NCBI GenBank assembly: GCA_964017145.1
Contig: OZ024849.1
Coordinates: 744,001 to 808,000, forward strand
Origin: Agrocybe praecox
Taxonomy: Eukaryota; Basidiomycota; Agaricomycetes; Agaricales; Agrocybaceae
Reading direction: 5' to 3'
Length of the DNA: 64,000 bases
In this document: positions 31,594 to 43,367 of the stretch, in pieces
Position numbering within the stretch: position 1 is the stretch's first letter
How the letters are laid out: each line of letters begins with the position of its first letter
Made by a program: the position numbers and the translations under genes
Notes under the pieces: model-generated
Told to the model about the DNA's origin: nothing
Seen by the model: the letters and a program-made list of their open reading frames with translations, nothing else
The model's database searches: none

Positions 31594-33364
31594 ATGTCAA
31601 CGCCACTACTGACAGTAAGTGTTGCCTGCTCCTTAGGCTGGTCTTCTGAACCCATAGTTATCGAATAGGTCGCGGATACGCAGCTCGTTCAGTGCACGCT
31701 GGTGGCCTGTTGCACGCTGTTGGTACATCTCTTAGATTTTTCGATAGGTTTTTGTTCGTTGGATCTCACACATCGGACGCCAAACAGGTTTATGATTACT
31801 TATGCACTCTTGATCAAGAGGTATGTGCATTCACGTCATCGAAGGGAGATCTCAATATAAAGATGTCTACTAGATAGCCTACGCATGGTCTTCGTCATGG
31901 TCTGCTGGAACAGTTCTTTTCTTTCTTAACAGATACTTGCCCTTTGTCGACACTTTTCTATCTCTCAAACGTGAGCTTATTCGTGAATCTTGAGTGCTGA
32001 GCTTCGATTGATTAACAAGATACTGCGTATTATTGGGTTTTAGTCAAACTCGGGATGAACACCCCAGAAGTGAGTCGGTCATTTCGGCTTTCCTATCTTT
32101 GTAACCATCCATCATAATTTGAACTTCAGACTTGCTTGCAAGAATTTACATTGGTGACATGTAAGTAAACATCATTGTTGAGTTGATCATATCTAATAAA
32201 AGAATCAAATGAAAAGGGTTCATCGTTGCTGGTATAGTCGTCTCAGAGTGTAAGAAATTATTGATATTTATCCTTGAACGACCTTCGACGCTTATCAAGG
32301 CCTGACCTTTATGACTTGCAGCAATTTTAGTTTTGCGCACCATCGCCATATGGCAAGGTCGGCGGTTTGTTATCATTACACTTTGCATTTCATGTGCTGT
32401 ACGTTACCATTTCCTTCGTTTATGCCTTCGCGTGCTGAAGAAGTAAAATATAATCTTAGGCAATGTTCGTACCAGCAATCATTATCACTCAACTAGAAAT
32501 ACATTCTTTACGATGTGCGGGCCCGACCATATCAGCCATTCTCAGTGTGCTATTCTGACTAGGACTGTCCTACAGATATACCCTCCGAATTTCCTGGCTG
32601 TCGGTTAGCATCTGCGAGTAACATAATAATTGGAGCATACATCTTGCTTACACTGTCGGAAACTAGTACGTTTTGAAGTTCTCTGTTTTATCGACGACTT
32701 CATCCCATTACTCTTAGCGATTTTCATCTTGACTGTCATAGAGGCTTATCGCAATCGTAAGTTTCTCTCCCGCTAGAAGTATGGAGTTGTGCTTATATTC
32801 TCCAGTTCGCCACTCTCATGTGCGATGGATCATACGACTCTATAAGGATGGTGGGTGCATGAACTTGGTACCAAGTCGTTAAGATAGTCTCTGAACGCGT
32901 CTAACACAGGAATTTTATTCTACGTATACATGCTCTGTGAGTCTGACAAAACTTTGTGTGGCCATGTCATGTAGCGCTTGCTAAATTATACCCTATTGTC
33001 AGCCATCTCTCTAGCCAACATTCTTGTGCCTATATTCGCTCCTCGCATATTCGCCAACTGGCTTGCTACGTACGTTTTTCAGGATTATTTATGTCCCGGT
33101 TTATTTACCGTTTTCTTTAGCCCTCAGCGTGTTATGCATTCCATGCTTTGTAACAGAGTGCTGCTCCTTATCTTTAAGCAACGATCAACGAACATGACTA
33201 ACCGCGTTCAAGGGGATGTGAATGCTCCTATTCTTGAATCCTTTTTAGATGATGAGACTAGCCCTGACCTCGTCATCGCGGGACCTTCAGATGGTATGAT
33301 ATCCTACGAGCAGACAGAAGATATCGAACTGGACATTATTGAGCGCACTAGGGACACTCCGTAG
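31594..33364 (+). CDS. DUF6533 multi-pass membrane protein, copy 1
   Basis: Many short exons. It starts MSTPLLT and continues ADTQLVQCTLVACCTLL to VYDYLCTLDQE, the signature of DUF6533, across an intron (GTACAT...AAACAG). Next is IAYAWSSSWSAGTVLFFLNR and YLPFVDTFLSLK. Further hydrophobic segments include ILVLRTIAIWQ and RRFVIITLCISCA. The C-terminal helix ends SPQRVMHSMLCNRVLLLIF, after which an acidic soluble tail runs to RTRDTP. About six or seven transmembrane helices are likely. The family is fungal, common in mushrooms and of unknown function. Two more copies lie 10 and 14 kb to the right on the other strand. Confidence 0.72.
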
Positions 33365-33515
33365 CATTCGGCAAATACATAGAAGAAACGTAATGAAAAA
33401 CATAACATAAGAAAATTATTGATGCTGCTGAGCCAAGCATACATGCCTAATTAGGCGTAAATAGCGTTGCAGCATTTCCCGTTCTCCCACTTTCACCTTC
33501 TGCTTTCTCTTTGCC

Positions 33516-35485
33516 ATGGCCGTCGCTCTACGGCGTAAAACTATTTCACGGCTTTTCTTCTTTGGTGTAATAGCTCTCTTTGTAAAGTTACTTTTCTTCC
33601 CCAGTCAGCAGTCCGCCAAGTCAAATTCCCATTCACATCAAATCCAAGGCCAGAACTTCATTGAACGAGCAACACGCCCTGACAAGTCTCTCAATGTCCA
33701 AAAACATCCCTTTCTGCAGTCACGCATGGGGCGCGATGAAAAGGAGGATATATTCTCCAATCTCATTCGAAATGGAGTTCGTGATTACTGGGAACGCTTC
33801 CAGCTGCCATAGTGCGTCCATTGGCTTATTTCCGTGCATAAACCGCTGACTGAATCCATGAACGTAGCATCGTGAACAAAGAAACCTCATCTATGGATGC
33901 GCAACATGTCCTTGGGGCGATTGACCAACTCCTGTCGTTGAACGGTTGGGTTGCAGCACAGTGTCCAACTTTAACGAGACCTTTCGGCCAGAATAAACGC
34001 GACAACGCATACGACGACCTCATTCGTGAAGATCACCTTTACTACGTGGCAATTATCATTCATTCAGCGGACCATTTCTTGGTGGACCAATTGGCCGTCA
34101 TAGTGCAGATGGCTAAACGCCTGGGAACGAACAATTTGTTTGTCTCAATGCTCGACTACGGTTCTACAGATTCCACAGAAACATTGACGGACTTGTGTGA
34201 AGCTGTCCTTACCTTGCTTGGTGTACCATTCCGCATCAGAAGAGTCCCTGGTATGACAGAGGATCCTGCTGCCGCATACTATCCGCTCGAAGAAGCGTAT
34301 ATGCGCAATCTAGCTTTGGAACCCCTTCACGAACTTCAATCACTGAGGAGTATCAAGTTTTCAAGAGTCGTTTGGCTGAAAGGATTTACATGCCCGAACG
34401 ATCTATTGGAGACCATCAAAATTAGCTTTGCTAACGAAGCAGCAATGGTTTGTGGAATGGATTGGGCGGAACACAATGGATTTTTCATCTTTTCGGATAG
34501 GTGCGTCATTTGTAGACCATGCTTTTCTTCCCGCTTAACATAATATAGATGGAGAACTCGAGATATCGAAGGAGACCAGTTCCGTCAGTCGAAGTCCTCA
34601 TCCAAGCCAGACGCAGTACCTCCTCGTGACAGACAGGGGGCTGCACGATACGCTCAGCATCTTCCATTCCAAGTATTTTGCTGTGAATCAGGGACTCACG
34701 TCGTTGACCCGGCTCAGTCCTACTACCGTGGGCTTGCTTACAGGGCTGGCACAGACTTCCAGAACTTAAGCAGATCCGAAGGTGTCCCAAATAGAGCCCC
34801 TGATGCGCCGTGTTTGGACAGCAGTCAAGCATGGTTCTGTCGTGATCTTTGGGTACGAAGTGCCCGCGACGCTGTGGATGAAGTGGACAAGGCCAACCTA
34901 TTCGGGACAAGGAGGAGAAGAGAAGTTATCGAGGTTGCGCGAAGGGATATTGTGGTAGAAGGGAGGGATGCTGTTAAAGTCATTGTTGGAGGAGGTGAAG
35001 AAGAAGTGGATGATGATGGCGCAGACCGCAGGAAGCAAGGGCAGAAGGTCGATGCAGATGCGAATGCTGGTTCAGATTATGACGCCATGCCTGTGGAAGA
35101 TGGAGGAGAAGAAGTGCCTCCTGCGGATGGGATCTCGTTATCGATTCCAAATTCTGTCTTCAGGCCTGCCCGAATCCTGGTGAATCCTCGATGCCCGACA
35201 ACCTATGCCGGTGTCAGTCACACACAGCTCGCGCGAGATCTCTTCGGAGAAGGGGATGATGATGCACCAAGCGCTGCAGGAAAATATGTTTTGGATGATT
35301 GGGAAGGGGCACCAGAAAGTTTTGTTTGTCAGGAACAAAGGTAATTTTCTGATCATTTTTGTTTGACCTATTCTCACAACTTTCTCCCTTTCAGACAAAC
35401 TGGTGGTCGAAAAGCGACCAAAACTCAGCGAAGACTCGGATTTTCGATACACGATGAGGTGCAGAAGCTATTGGTTGCAACATAA
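33516..35485 (+). CDS. CAP59/CMT1-like alpha-1,3-mannosyltransferase (GT69)
   Basis: Four exons. The N-terminus (LRRKTISRLFFFGVIALFVK) is a short basic tail with one membrane helix, a type II Golgi anchor. The luminal part has VKNYWE-like NGVRDYWERFQLP, YYVAIIIHSADHFLVDQLA, LFVSMLDYGSTDSTETLT (a D-x-G/S-x-D-like nucleotide-sugar motif), GVPFRIRRVPGM, RVVWLKGFTCPNDLLE and MVCGMDWAEHNG, then RDIEGDQFR, the order of the CAP59 mannosyltransferase family. The C-terminal half carries an acidic, low-complexity insertion near VIVGGGEEEVDDDGADR before a conserved RILVNPRCPTTYAGVSHTQL. In Cryptococcus such proteins act in capsule and glycan synthesis; here cell-wall or glycolipid mannosylation is likely. 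The 151-bp gap to the upstream DUF6533 stop is very short. Confidence 0.85.
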
Positions 35486-35722
35486 ATTATACCCAGACCA
35501 CGGATTACATTATAGCCATATAAGATGATTAATACATAGGGTAGGATTGACAAATTCTGTCGTGACCGCGGAACTCTTTGCTTCAGAAAATCATTTCGAA
35601 ACATGATATTCCAGACAAGAATACAGGATTACATATGTACAAGAATTTGGCCCGGCAGCCTTGGACTACACGATCGAAAGTAGATACACAGCGACGATTA
35701 TTTACGTAGGCTTGACATAAAT

Positions 35723-38184
35723 TCAGGCTTGTTTGACTTTGCGGACACGAAGAGGCATATTATCTTTAGGTTCTAGAGGGGACAATTTGAGTAATGTAAC
35801 AAGGTAAAGATTTTGATAGTAAAAGATTTACTCATTGTAACCGCTGCTGTTGGCTGAGCAACTTGACCTTCATACGCGGGTTCAAATTCAAATTGATGAA
35901 TCAATGCACTGTATTGACATGAATTCAGTCTTTTGTGGACATCCCTTCGAAGACGAGGTCACATACGCTAGGACGGCTTTCATCTCGACGATAGCCATCG
36001 TCTTGCCAATACACCCATGTGGGCCCGCTAAGAAGGATAAAGACGAGAACACCGGATTGTAATTTTGCGGAAGGTTGAGCCAGCGCGATGGCCTAAACCT
36101 GGATTCAGAGGGAAGATGGTTAGGCAATTGGCATATTGCTGGACAGAGTGGATTCGACATACTCCTCAGCGTCTTCTCCCCAGATCTCTTTCCAAGTATT
36201 CATGACGCGAATCTGCGCAGAAACAATTGAGATACTCCAGCCGGTGCAGTGCAAAGGTGAATTACCGGAATGTACAAAAATGTGCCTTTGGGGACAAGCA
36301 CACCGTCGATGACATCTGTCTTCGCCGCTTGACGGAAGGTCATAGGCACAGGAGGCATTACGCGTAAGCTTTCTTGACTGGACAAGGTATCAGAATTCTG
36401 AATGCATCTCAGTAGGTGAAGAAAAGCACCTACATTATGCACTCCAACCATTTGAGATCTTTGAGGGCTCTGTAGTCCGGTCGGGATGTTTCTGCGAACA
36501 GGGCTGTCACTTCTTCGCGTAGCTTGCGTTGTGATTCTGGGTCTTTTGCAAGCAGCCAGAGGGTCTGGTATACGAGTCAGATTTAAGGAGCGCAAGAAAA
36601 AGTAATATCATATATACCCAAGCTAATCCAGATGCTGTAGTTTCATGCCCCGCTCCAAGGAATGTTAACTAGTCGTCATCAATCTCACGAATTGCGCAGC
36701 GCAATACATAGACATACCACTTGATCCATCATTGCCTCGTCGCTCATGGCGTATCCACCAGCCTTGCTGTCCAAGTCGGCTTTCCTTGCTCGAACTAGTA
36801 TGCTCATGATGTCGCGTTTGGTCTCCGAATCAGAAAGAGGGACAGCGTTGTCTTTCAGCTTTTCTTCTAACATCTGTGCCGACACCTTCCTTATGCGATG
36901 CATCGATTCCATTAGATCTGCCAGCGTGCCTGAAGAATTTTTGGGGCATTAGAAGAGGAATAAGATAATTGAAACAGATCTTACTTAGTGATGGGATTTT
37001 TCTGAGCCAATTACGGTGGTTGTATGCCCATTTGGATTGGATAAACTTCATAGCTCCTGGGATCGAGACGATCACTATGAACTGAGCTAGATTTGGTCCT
37101 TGCGTACGAGAAAAGTGGGTTAGAAACTGCGCCAGGAGTATTTAGAATGAGGGAAATACCTGTTTGCATACTGGTAAGAGTGTCATAAGCTCTGGCGAGT
37201 TCGTTGTGCGGGTTGTGAAGGGAATCGGATTGATAGCCAAAAGCAGTCTCGCAGATTATGTCAAGGGTTACTTTGCTCACTGTGAAATTCATGATAAGTT
37301 TACTGTCCCCCTCGGAAAATGGGGGGAAAATACTTACACCATTCGTACATCAGCAATTCCTTCCCATTTCCAGGGGTTTTCTCTGAATCGATTTCTTCAC
37401 GAAGAATTTTGGTTAATCTGTTATTGTGGTTTGTTTGGTGGTTAGAGGCAGAGAAAGATCAAGATTTACCCTTCGATGGGTCCGTAATACATATCGCTTT
37501 CTGCCAATGAGCGTTGACGTCAGAAATTATACAATAAAACAGACAGAGTAGAGAGGACTAACGGGCCATAAGGTTCGGAATAGAAAATGCAGGATTCATC
37601 GCCTTGCGCATTTGCTTATGGTCATTTCCAGTTACAGTCAAGAGCCCATATCCTGTAACGGCTGCCAAAGTGTTGCGCATGAATGAAGGCTTAAGATAGT
37701 GGGTGTTATCTTAGCTATTCATAACAGCCTGTTGTATAATGATGCAACTCACCCTCGGATAATCGATCCAATCGCTCATTAAGATTTTCTGGTTGGCCTC
37801 CGCCTTCATGAAAATGAGACGCTCCAGACCAAGAGGTCCGACAACCCGAACGAGAGGACCATGCTCCTTCACCCATGCCCGCTGAGGGATACCTGCTTCG
37901 CCTTGGATGATAGGCACAATTTGTCCGTATATTGGGTCCCCCACTGGAGGTCCAGGAACCGAGCGTAGAGGAGAAAGGAAGCGAGGGTACAAAATCAGGT
38001 TGTAAAGAATCTTGAAGACAAGCCAAGCTATTTACCCCACATTGATCAACAAGCTCGAGGAATGAGGGGTTTATCGCGCACCTAGACCCAAGAAAACAGA
38101 GAGAACGAGAAGAGGACGCTGGTTTACAGCTTCGGTCGCATGCTGCCAGGTAGTATCAAAGGCTTTGCTGAGAACTGGGGACAT
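35723..38184 (-). CDS. cytochrome P450 monooxygenase
   Basis: Leftward gene with about ten exons, starting MSPVLSKAFDTTWQHATE followed by a membrane segment (PLLVLSVFLGL). Landmarks in order: the proline-rich hinge RSVPGPPVGDP, YGLLTVTGNDHKQMRKAMNP (helix C WR-like region), the I-helix oxygen-binding LGAGHETTASGLAW, K-helix ExxR in QESLRVMPPVPM, the PERF-like FRPSRW and the heme-binding FLAGPHGCIG with its Cys ligand. All catalytic landmarks are present, so the gene looks functional. The end is LEPKDNMPLRVRKVKQA. Bound to the ER membrane, it would need a P450 reductase. The family and substrate cannot be named from these motifs. No other obvious secondary-metabolism gene lies beside it. Confidence 0.9.
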
Positions 38185-39907
38185 GGTACAATCTGCGGCG
38201 TCGCCGATGCAGACGAAGGTTCAAATCGCTATTAATTTATACAAGAACTAATGCGCAGTAATCAAGTGTTTCTGGTGACTGCGAAGAAGAACGGAATGAT
38301 GTGGGGCAGGCATCGAACTTCTTGTTCAATAAAAAAGCAAGCCAAAGAATTGTAGGATCATCCATGTGAAATTAAGAATGACAGGAATTATAAATATACA
38401 TGGAGTTGGTCTGTATCGTGACCAGCATCAGTGATTTCAATATGATCCGAAGTTATTTCGGTGGCCGTTGGGCGCCGGTTTTGAAAGCGGCACGTACATC
38501 TTTCCTTGATAATAAAAGTACCCAGATCAGGAATTTTGTTCTGTGTTAGGAAATAGAATGTGTAGTAAGCCTGAGATAATGAAAGGGCAACTATTGTCAA
38601 TTGTCCTTCCCAATTGAACTCCAAATTTTTGTACTGTAAACTTTCTTTAAAATCTTCTTAAGTATCTGAAATAGTGTTGGGTTATGAGGAATCAACTGTG
38701 GGGTTGACTAGTTGACTCCTCGTGGTCAAGTTAGATTAGACCGAAATTCGCATCCCAGTGAGTCCTGGGACCGTTCTTTGTTAGCCTTGCCCATGATTTT
38801 GAATGATTTTCGGCAGCGAGAAAGAGCTGTCTGGGCAAGAGAGAGCTACTTGAGCACACAGTCAAGCTAGTAAAGCTCGTTAAGCCCGTTGGTTTTCGTT
38901 GAAGTCCGGAATGCGGGTATGATCGTGTTGAAACTTGTTGCCAGCGGAGCAAAAAAGACCCCTAACGATGTGACATAGTTGAACCAAATTACATGCAGGC
39001 ATAATAACCTCAAAAGGCAGAATACCCAATAGCTTGATATTCAGGTAATGGTAAAGAAATTTGGACAAGACGATAGACATTAGATAGGTGCCTATCCTTT
39101 GTGCGACGTTTGCCAGGATGCTGGCCAGACGAAGTCACACGACTTTGATGGGATTATAATTATAGAGCAAATTTGTTTAAACATTTATTATTTTGAACCT
39201 CGCGCGAAGTAATAAGTGTTCTGGCAAAATAAATAGATGTTGAAATGGATAAAAAGTGCTTTGGCGAGGAGAGAATGAAGAAATAAGATGAGCACCCCAG
39301 ACGAGCTGCTATGAGCAGATCATATTTCCGGGATGCCGATCCCGCCCAACATCAACTGACCAGAACCGAGCGGGTTTTGACTGGGCCTTACCGGCCAACC
39401 ACTTCTTTCAGGATCAATCTCTGAAATCCAATTATATTAGCTAAAACAAGCCCTGCCTCCTGCTCTCTTTACCTACACTATAAATGTTAGCCCAAAGATT
39501 GATACAGCAGAAGATCATAATAGCTCAAGAGCCCAATATAAATCGTATACGCCTTGTGTACTACTACGTAGGGTGCCAAATTTTCAGAAAAATGACATTC
39601 CATGATATAGCAATAGTATTTCAAAAAATAACAGATACCAAGACCCCTCTATGTATGCTGCTTAATTTGAAGGAGCCCGGAGGAGCGTCGAGGGATGTCC
39701 AATGCAAGGCCGGGGGTCAACCAAGGGTCAACACGTAGGACGGTTGCTATAGTCGGCATGTGCGGCATTTGTTATCATATATAGGCTTTTTCAACACCTT
39801 CAGAAGACCTGCTCCACTTCGTGTCCGGGCATATACCACCAAAAGATGAAGTCAAGCCTTTAAAAATAATTGCAGTTGAATAAAAGTACTAGAAGCAAAA
39901 TTAGTAC
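38185..39907. other. divergent intergenic region, P450 / ornithine carbamoyltransferase
   Basis: About 1.7 kb with short frames only (for example 38731-38952 and 38880-39080 minus), none with a domain. AT-rich around 39160-39260. It must hold the P450 promoter on the left and that of the arginine gene on the right. Confidence 0.5.
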
Positions 39908-39932
39908 ATGACTCGATTCCTTAAATGACTCA
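39908..39932 (+). promoter_or_regulatory. two Gcn4/CpcA-type sites upstream of ornithine carbamoyltransferase
   Basis: ATGACTC at 39908-39914 and ATGACTCA at 39925-39932, close to the TGACTCA core bound by Gcn4/Cpc1 regulators of amino-acid synthesis genes. A CACGTG E-box lies at 39944-39949 and a TATATAAA box at 39960-39967. Cross-pathway control of an arginine gene is expected from known fungi; binding here is inference. Confidence 0.55.
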
Positions 39933-40035
39933 AATATCAGTGTCACGTGGGCGTTCCTTTATATAAATGAAATCAAAAGTTCACGAAGCGACCCCAATAC
40001 TTGGACGTTCTCTACTCAACTTTCAGCTTACAGCA

Positions 40036-41320
40036 ATGGCGCCTCCTCTTCGACATCTTATGACTCTTGCAGACTTACCTGTTGCAGAGATTAACCGCAT
40101 CATAGCACATGCGTATTCATTGAAGCAGCGCTCCCGACCATGGCTTGCACCTCCAGACTCTTCAGACAAAGGCAGGATAAAAAATCTGCGGCTACCTTCT
40201 CAGTCACTTTTTGGGAAGTCTATAGCACTTCTGTTCTCGAAGCGAAGCACCAGGACGCGTGTTGCTGCTGAAACCAGCGCTGAACTACTCGGAGGACGTG
40301 CCCTTTTCTTGGGACGTGAGGACATTCAATTAGGAGTGAACGAGTCTGCTAGGGATACCGCTAAAGTACTGTCTGGAATGTGCCAGGGTATCTTTGCTCG
40401 AGTTGGGGAGCACTCAGAGATTGAGGTGAGTGTACCTCAATTTACGTCCAAGAGAAACTGTTTGTTTAATTTTCTCTTCAGGAACTAGCCAAATACTCTG
40501 ATGTACCCGTCATGAATGCCCTTTCCTCTTTATGGCATCCCACCCAAATCCTTGCCGATATCCTCACCCTTCAAGAAAATGCCGCCTTGTTCGACCCCTC
40601 CCTCGAGGGGGAGGCCGCAAAAAATGTGACCAGGGCTCAGCCAAAGCTGTTAGAGTTGCCCCCATTGACTGTCGCTTACGTTGGTGACTCTGCTAACGTT
40701 CTTCACGATATGTTAGTCTCCTATCCTAGGATGGGACACAAGCTCCGTATCGCTAGTCCAAAGCAGTATCGAGCTCCTACAGAAGTATGGGACCGGGTTC
40801 AGCAGCTCGGATGCGACAAGAATATTGTGTGGGTGGAAGACCCGAAAGACGCGGTTCAAGGCGCAAACGTGGTTGTAACGGACACATGGTTAGGGGACTT
40901 ATCGAATGATGTTCAGGAAGCGGCTAACTCATCTCTGCTCATATAGGATTTCTATGGGTCAAGAAGCCGAAAAAGCAGAACGTCTCCGCGCCTTCCAAGG
41001 GTATCAAGTGACCGAAGCTTTGTGCAAAGGTGCTGACCCAGAATGGAAATTCCTTCACTGCCTTCCTCGCAAGTCCAATGAGGTCGATGATGAAGTACGT
41101 TTCCATCAGTACCTGTTACTCCTTAAAGCTTATTACTTCCCTCTTCAAAGGTATTTTACGGTCCTCGATCACTGGTATTCCAAGAGGCAGAAAACCGCAA
41201 ATGGACAATCATGGCGATATTCGAGTAAGTACAGAGATGTCAAAGCACAATTTCAAATACTTACGTACGTTCACCAGTATTCTATTCGGAAAATGGTCAC
41301 TGCAAACTTCTCAGCGCTGA
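40036..41320 (+). CDS. ornithine carbamoyltransferase, arginine biosynthesis
   Basis: Five exons joined in frame. It carries [11 protein letters not shown] (carbamoyl-phosphate site), the HPTQILAD motif, a domain-2 ornithine-side block ([15 protein letters not shown]), ISMGQEAEK and the ornithine-binding HCLPR. The last splice gives MAIFDILFGKW and a short tail ending TSQR. The enzyme makes citrulline from ornithine and carbamoyl phosphate. Start: an in-frame ATG at 39967 would add 23 residues ([20 protein letters not shown]...), a possible mitochondrial leader, but a TATATAAA box overlaps that codon (39960-39967), so transcription probably begins after it. I therefore prefer 40036 ([15 protein letters not shown]). 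If longer transcripts exist, a mitochondrial form is possible. Confidence 0.9.
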
Positions 41321-41626
41321 AGCACAATTCAAAACTGGAACAGAGGCCACCCAAAATTAATTGTCTACCACATTATAAATTAGATATATATATGATGTTG
41401 TTTTACTGCTATAGGAGAAAGGGACGCGATGTTGAATACTATGTACAAAAGACCTACCGTCTTGATAGTAAACACTAGTTCAACATGATAAAACAGGCAG
41501 AAACTACCAAAAATACACGTTGAAAGGAATGAAGCATAAGGAGTGGCAATAAATAAGTGGGGTAGGCGTATATAAGATATATCATATAGTATATTTTTAT
41601 TATATTATAGTATGTACTGGGTTGTG
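41321..41626. other. convergent intergenic region
   Basis: Short 3' flanks of the ornithine carbamoyltransferase gene and the second DUF6533 gene, with an AT-only run near 41575-41610. Nothing coding. Confidence 0.55.
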
Positions 41627-43367
41627 CTATCGCGTCCAATCCTTGGGATACGAATCAAATTCGTGTTCCGCATCCCCAGGTTCGGAATGGACTGATTGGA
41701 ATTCGAGGTCTCTTGAAAGCATCATGCTGTCTAGTATGTTGCCAGTGAAGTTCGTTTTCGATGTCGATCTTCTCCTGGTATCATCAAGTTCCGTACTCGC
41801 AACCTCTTCGCGTCGAGCCTCGATGTGCAGCAGAACACGGGTGCAGAATATTGAGTGAAACACCCGCTGGGGCAACGCGAGATAGTTCCGAAAGCGAGGT
41901 TGCTAAAATCACGGATACTAATTAATCACAGCCCCTGTATAGTATTTATTTGTCCGAAAGAAAACGTACTCCGGCCGCTAATGGGACAATGATGTTGATG
42001 ATTGTGATGCCTGCTAAAGGTTAGGCTCGAAAATAAGATTCAGAGGAAATCACTGACAAAGCAGGTACGAGTAGAAAAAGAGGCCTGTCAACAGATCTCG
42101 AAGTCAATAAACTTGATAACTTGGAATTATGCTGTTACTCGTACCATCTCTATAGATATGTGAAACCCAAGATTTTTTTCCACGGACTGTCGCAAAAAAG
42201 TTGAAGTTAATGCGACGTTCCAACATGATAAAAGATTGGGCAATGCGTACTGTGTGGCTTTCCCTTTGCAATAGTAAAAGCGACAACAACTTGTGAACGG
42301 ATCAGTTACGACTTGTAAGCAGAGACTCCAATGTGCGTACCAGTTTCAGAAATACCAATCAGGGTGTAAGCCGCCACTATGATTATACTACTTTCCACCA
42401 AGTTACAGCCAAGGCCACCAACCGGTACCGGGTGAACTGTATCGGTTATAAATAAGTCTACAACAGACGCCCATGAGAATCGAGAATAGCAGCACGCACA
42501 TTTCAAAGACTCGATCTCCAAGTACGTGATGACGATCCCCGGAGCGAAAGCGCCCTGTAACGGCAAAGTCAGCTCTGGAAGATGTTTTAGGGATTAAGAA
42601 ATAACTTACCAATGCTACGAAGCATAGGGTTAGCGTGGGCCACTTGGTTTTTCCAGCTAGCGCCCATGTACGAAGCAGAAGAATCACTTGGAATAGGCCC
42701 ATGCAGCTCGTAAGTACAGCGTAGTTTGTCAAAGACCCCTAAACTCGACATACATTCCGACACCATTAACCCAACAGCCATCAGCCCTGTTGCAGCATGA
42801 TTAGCGAGCTTCGAGAAAGGAGAGGAAGGACTCCTTGCATGTAATTCCAGAATAATATCTACGACACATCTGTGAGACTCTAGTCAACTTCATGAATGAC
42901 GAAATAATAAGAGGGTCTAACCTCAGGTGTAGTTACCGACAAGGTGACTAGGATATGTTAGTGTCCAGTGATAAGTGGTAAGTAGGACAACATACTGTAC
43001 AGTCCTAATAACGTATCGACGAAAGGCAGATATCGGTTAAAAAGGTACAATGTTGTGCTGAGTCGTTTGTATGGGTTATTCCAGATTATATTGATCTAGG
43101 AAAGAATGACCAACGTTAATCCAAATATTGGGGGTGTATCTGCGGAAGAATACATACCTCATCCGCAATAGTAAGCGAGAACTCATAGAACTGAATCAAA
43201 AGATAATGTTAGATTATAACAAGACGACAACGGGGACGAAAACGCACCAGAAGCATAGTAGTCGCCATCAAGACAGCGGACGACAGTATATATTCTGTAC
43301 TCTACACCATCGCTCAGAAAACAACAAGAATTCAATTCTTTGACGTTTTACTCACCCATAGGTACAT
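41627..43367 (-). CDS. DUF6533 multi-pass membrane protein, copy 2
   Basis: Leftward gene of many short exons. Probable start MYLW, then TEYILSSAVLMATTMLL joined to FYEFSLTIADE, the counterpart of the YDYLCTLDQE signature in the other copies, followed by INIIWNNPYKRLSTTLYLFN and RYLPFVDTLLGLY. Later segments are LTSCMGLFQVILLLRTWALA and WPTLTLCFVALV. The family's closing helix PQRVFHSIFCTRVLLHIEAR is followed by a charged tail ending YPKDWTR. The signature is more diverged (TIADE in place of TLDQE). The first exon is uncertain and may lie further upstream. Function unknown. Confidence 0.68.
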
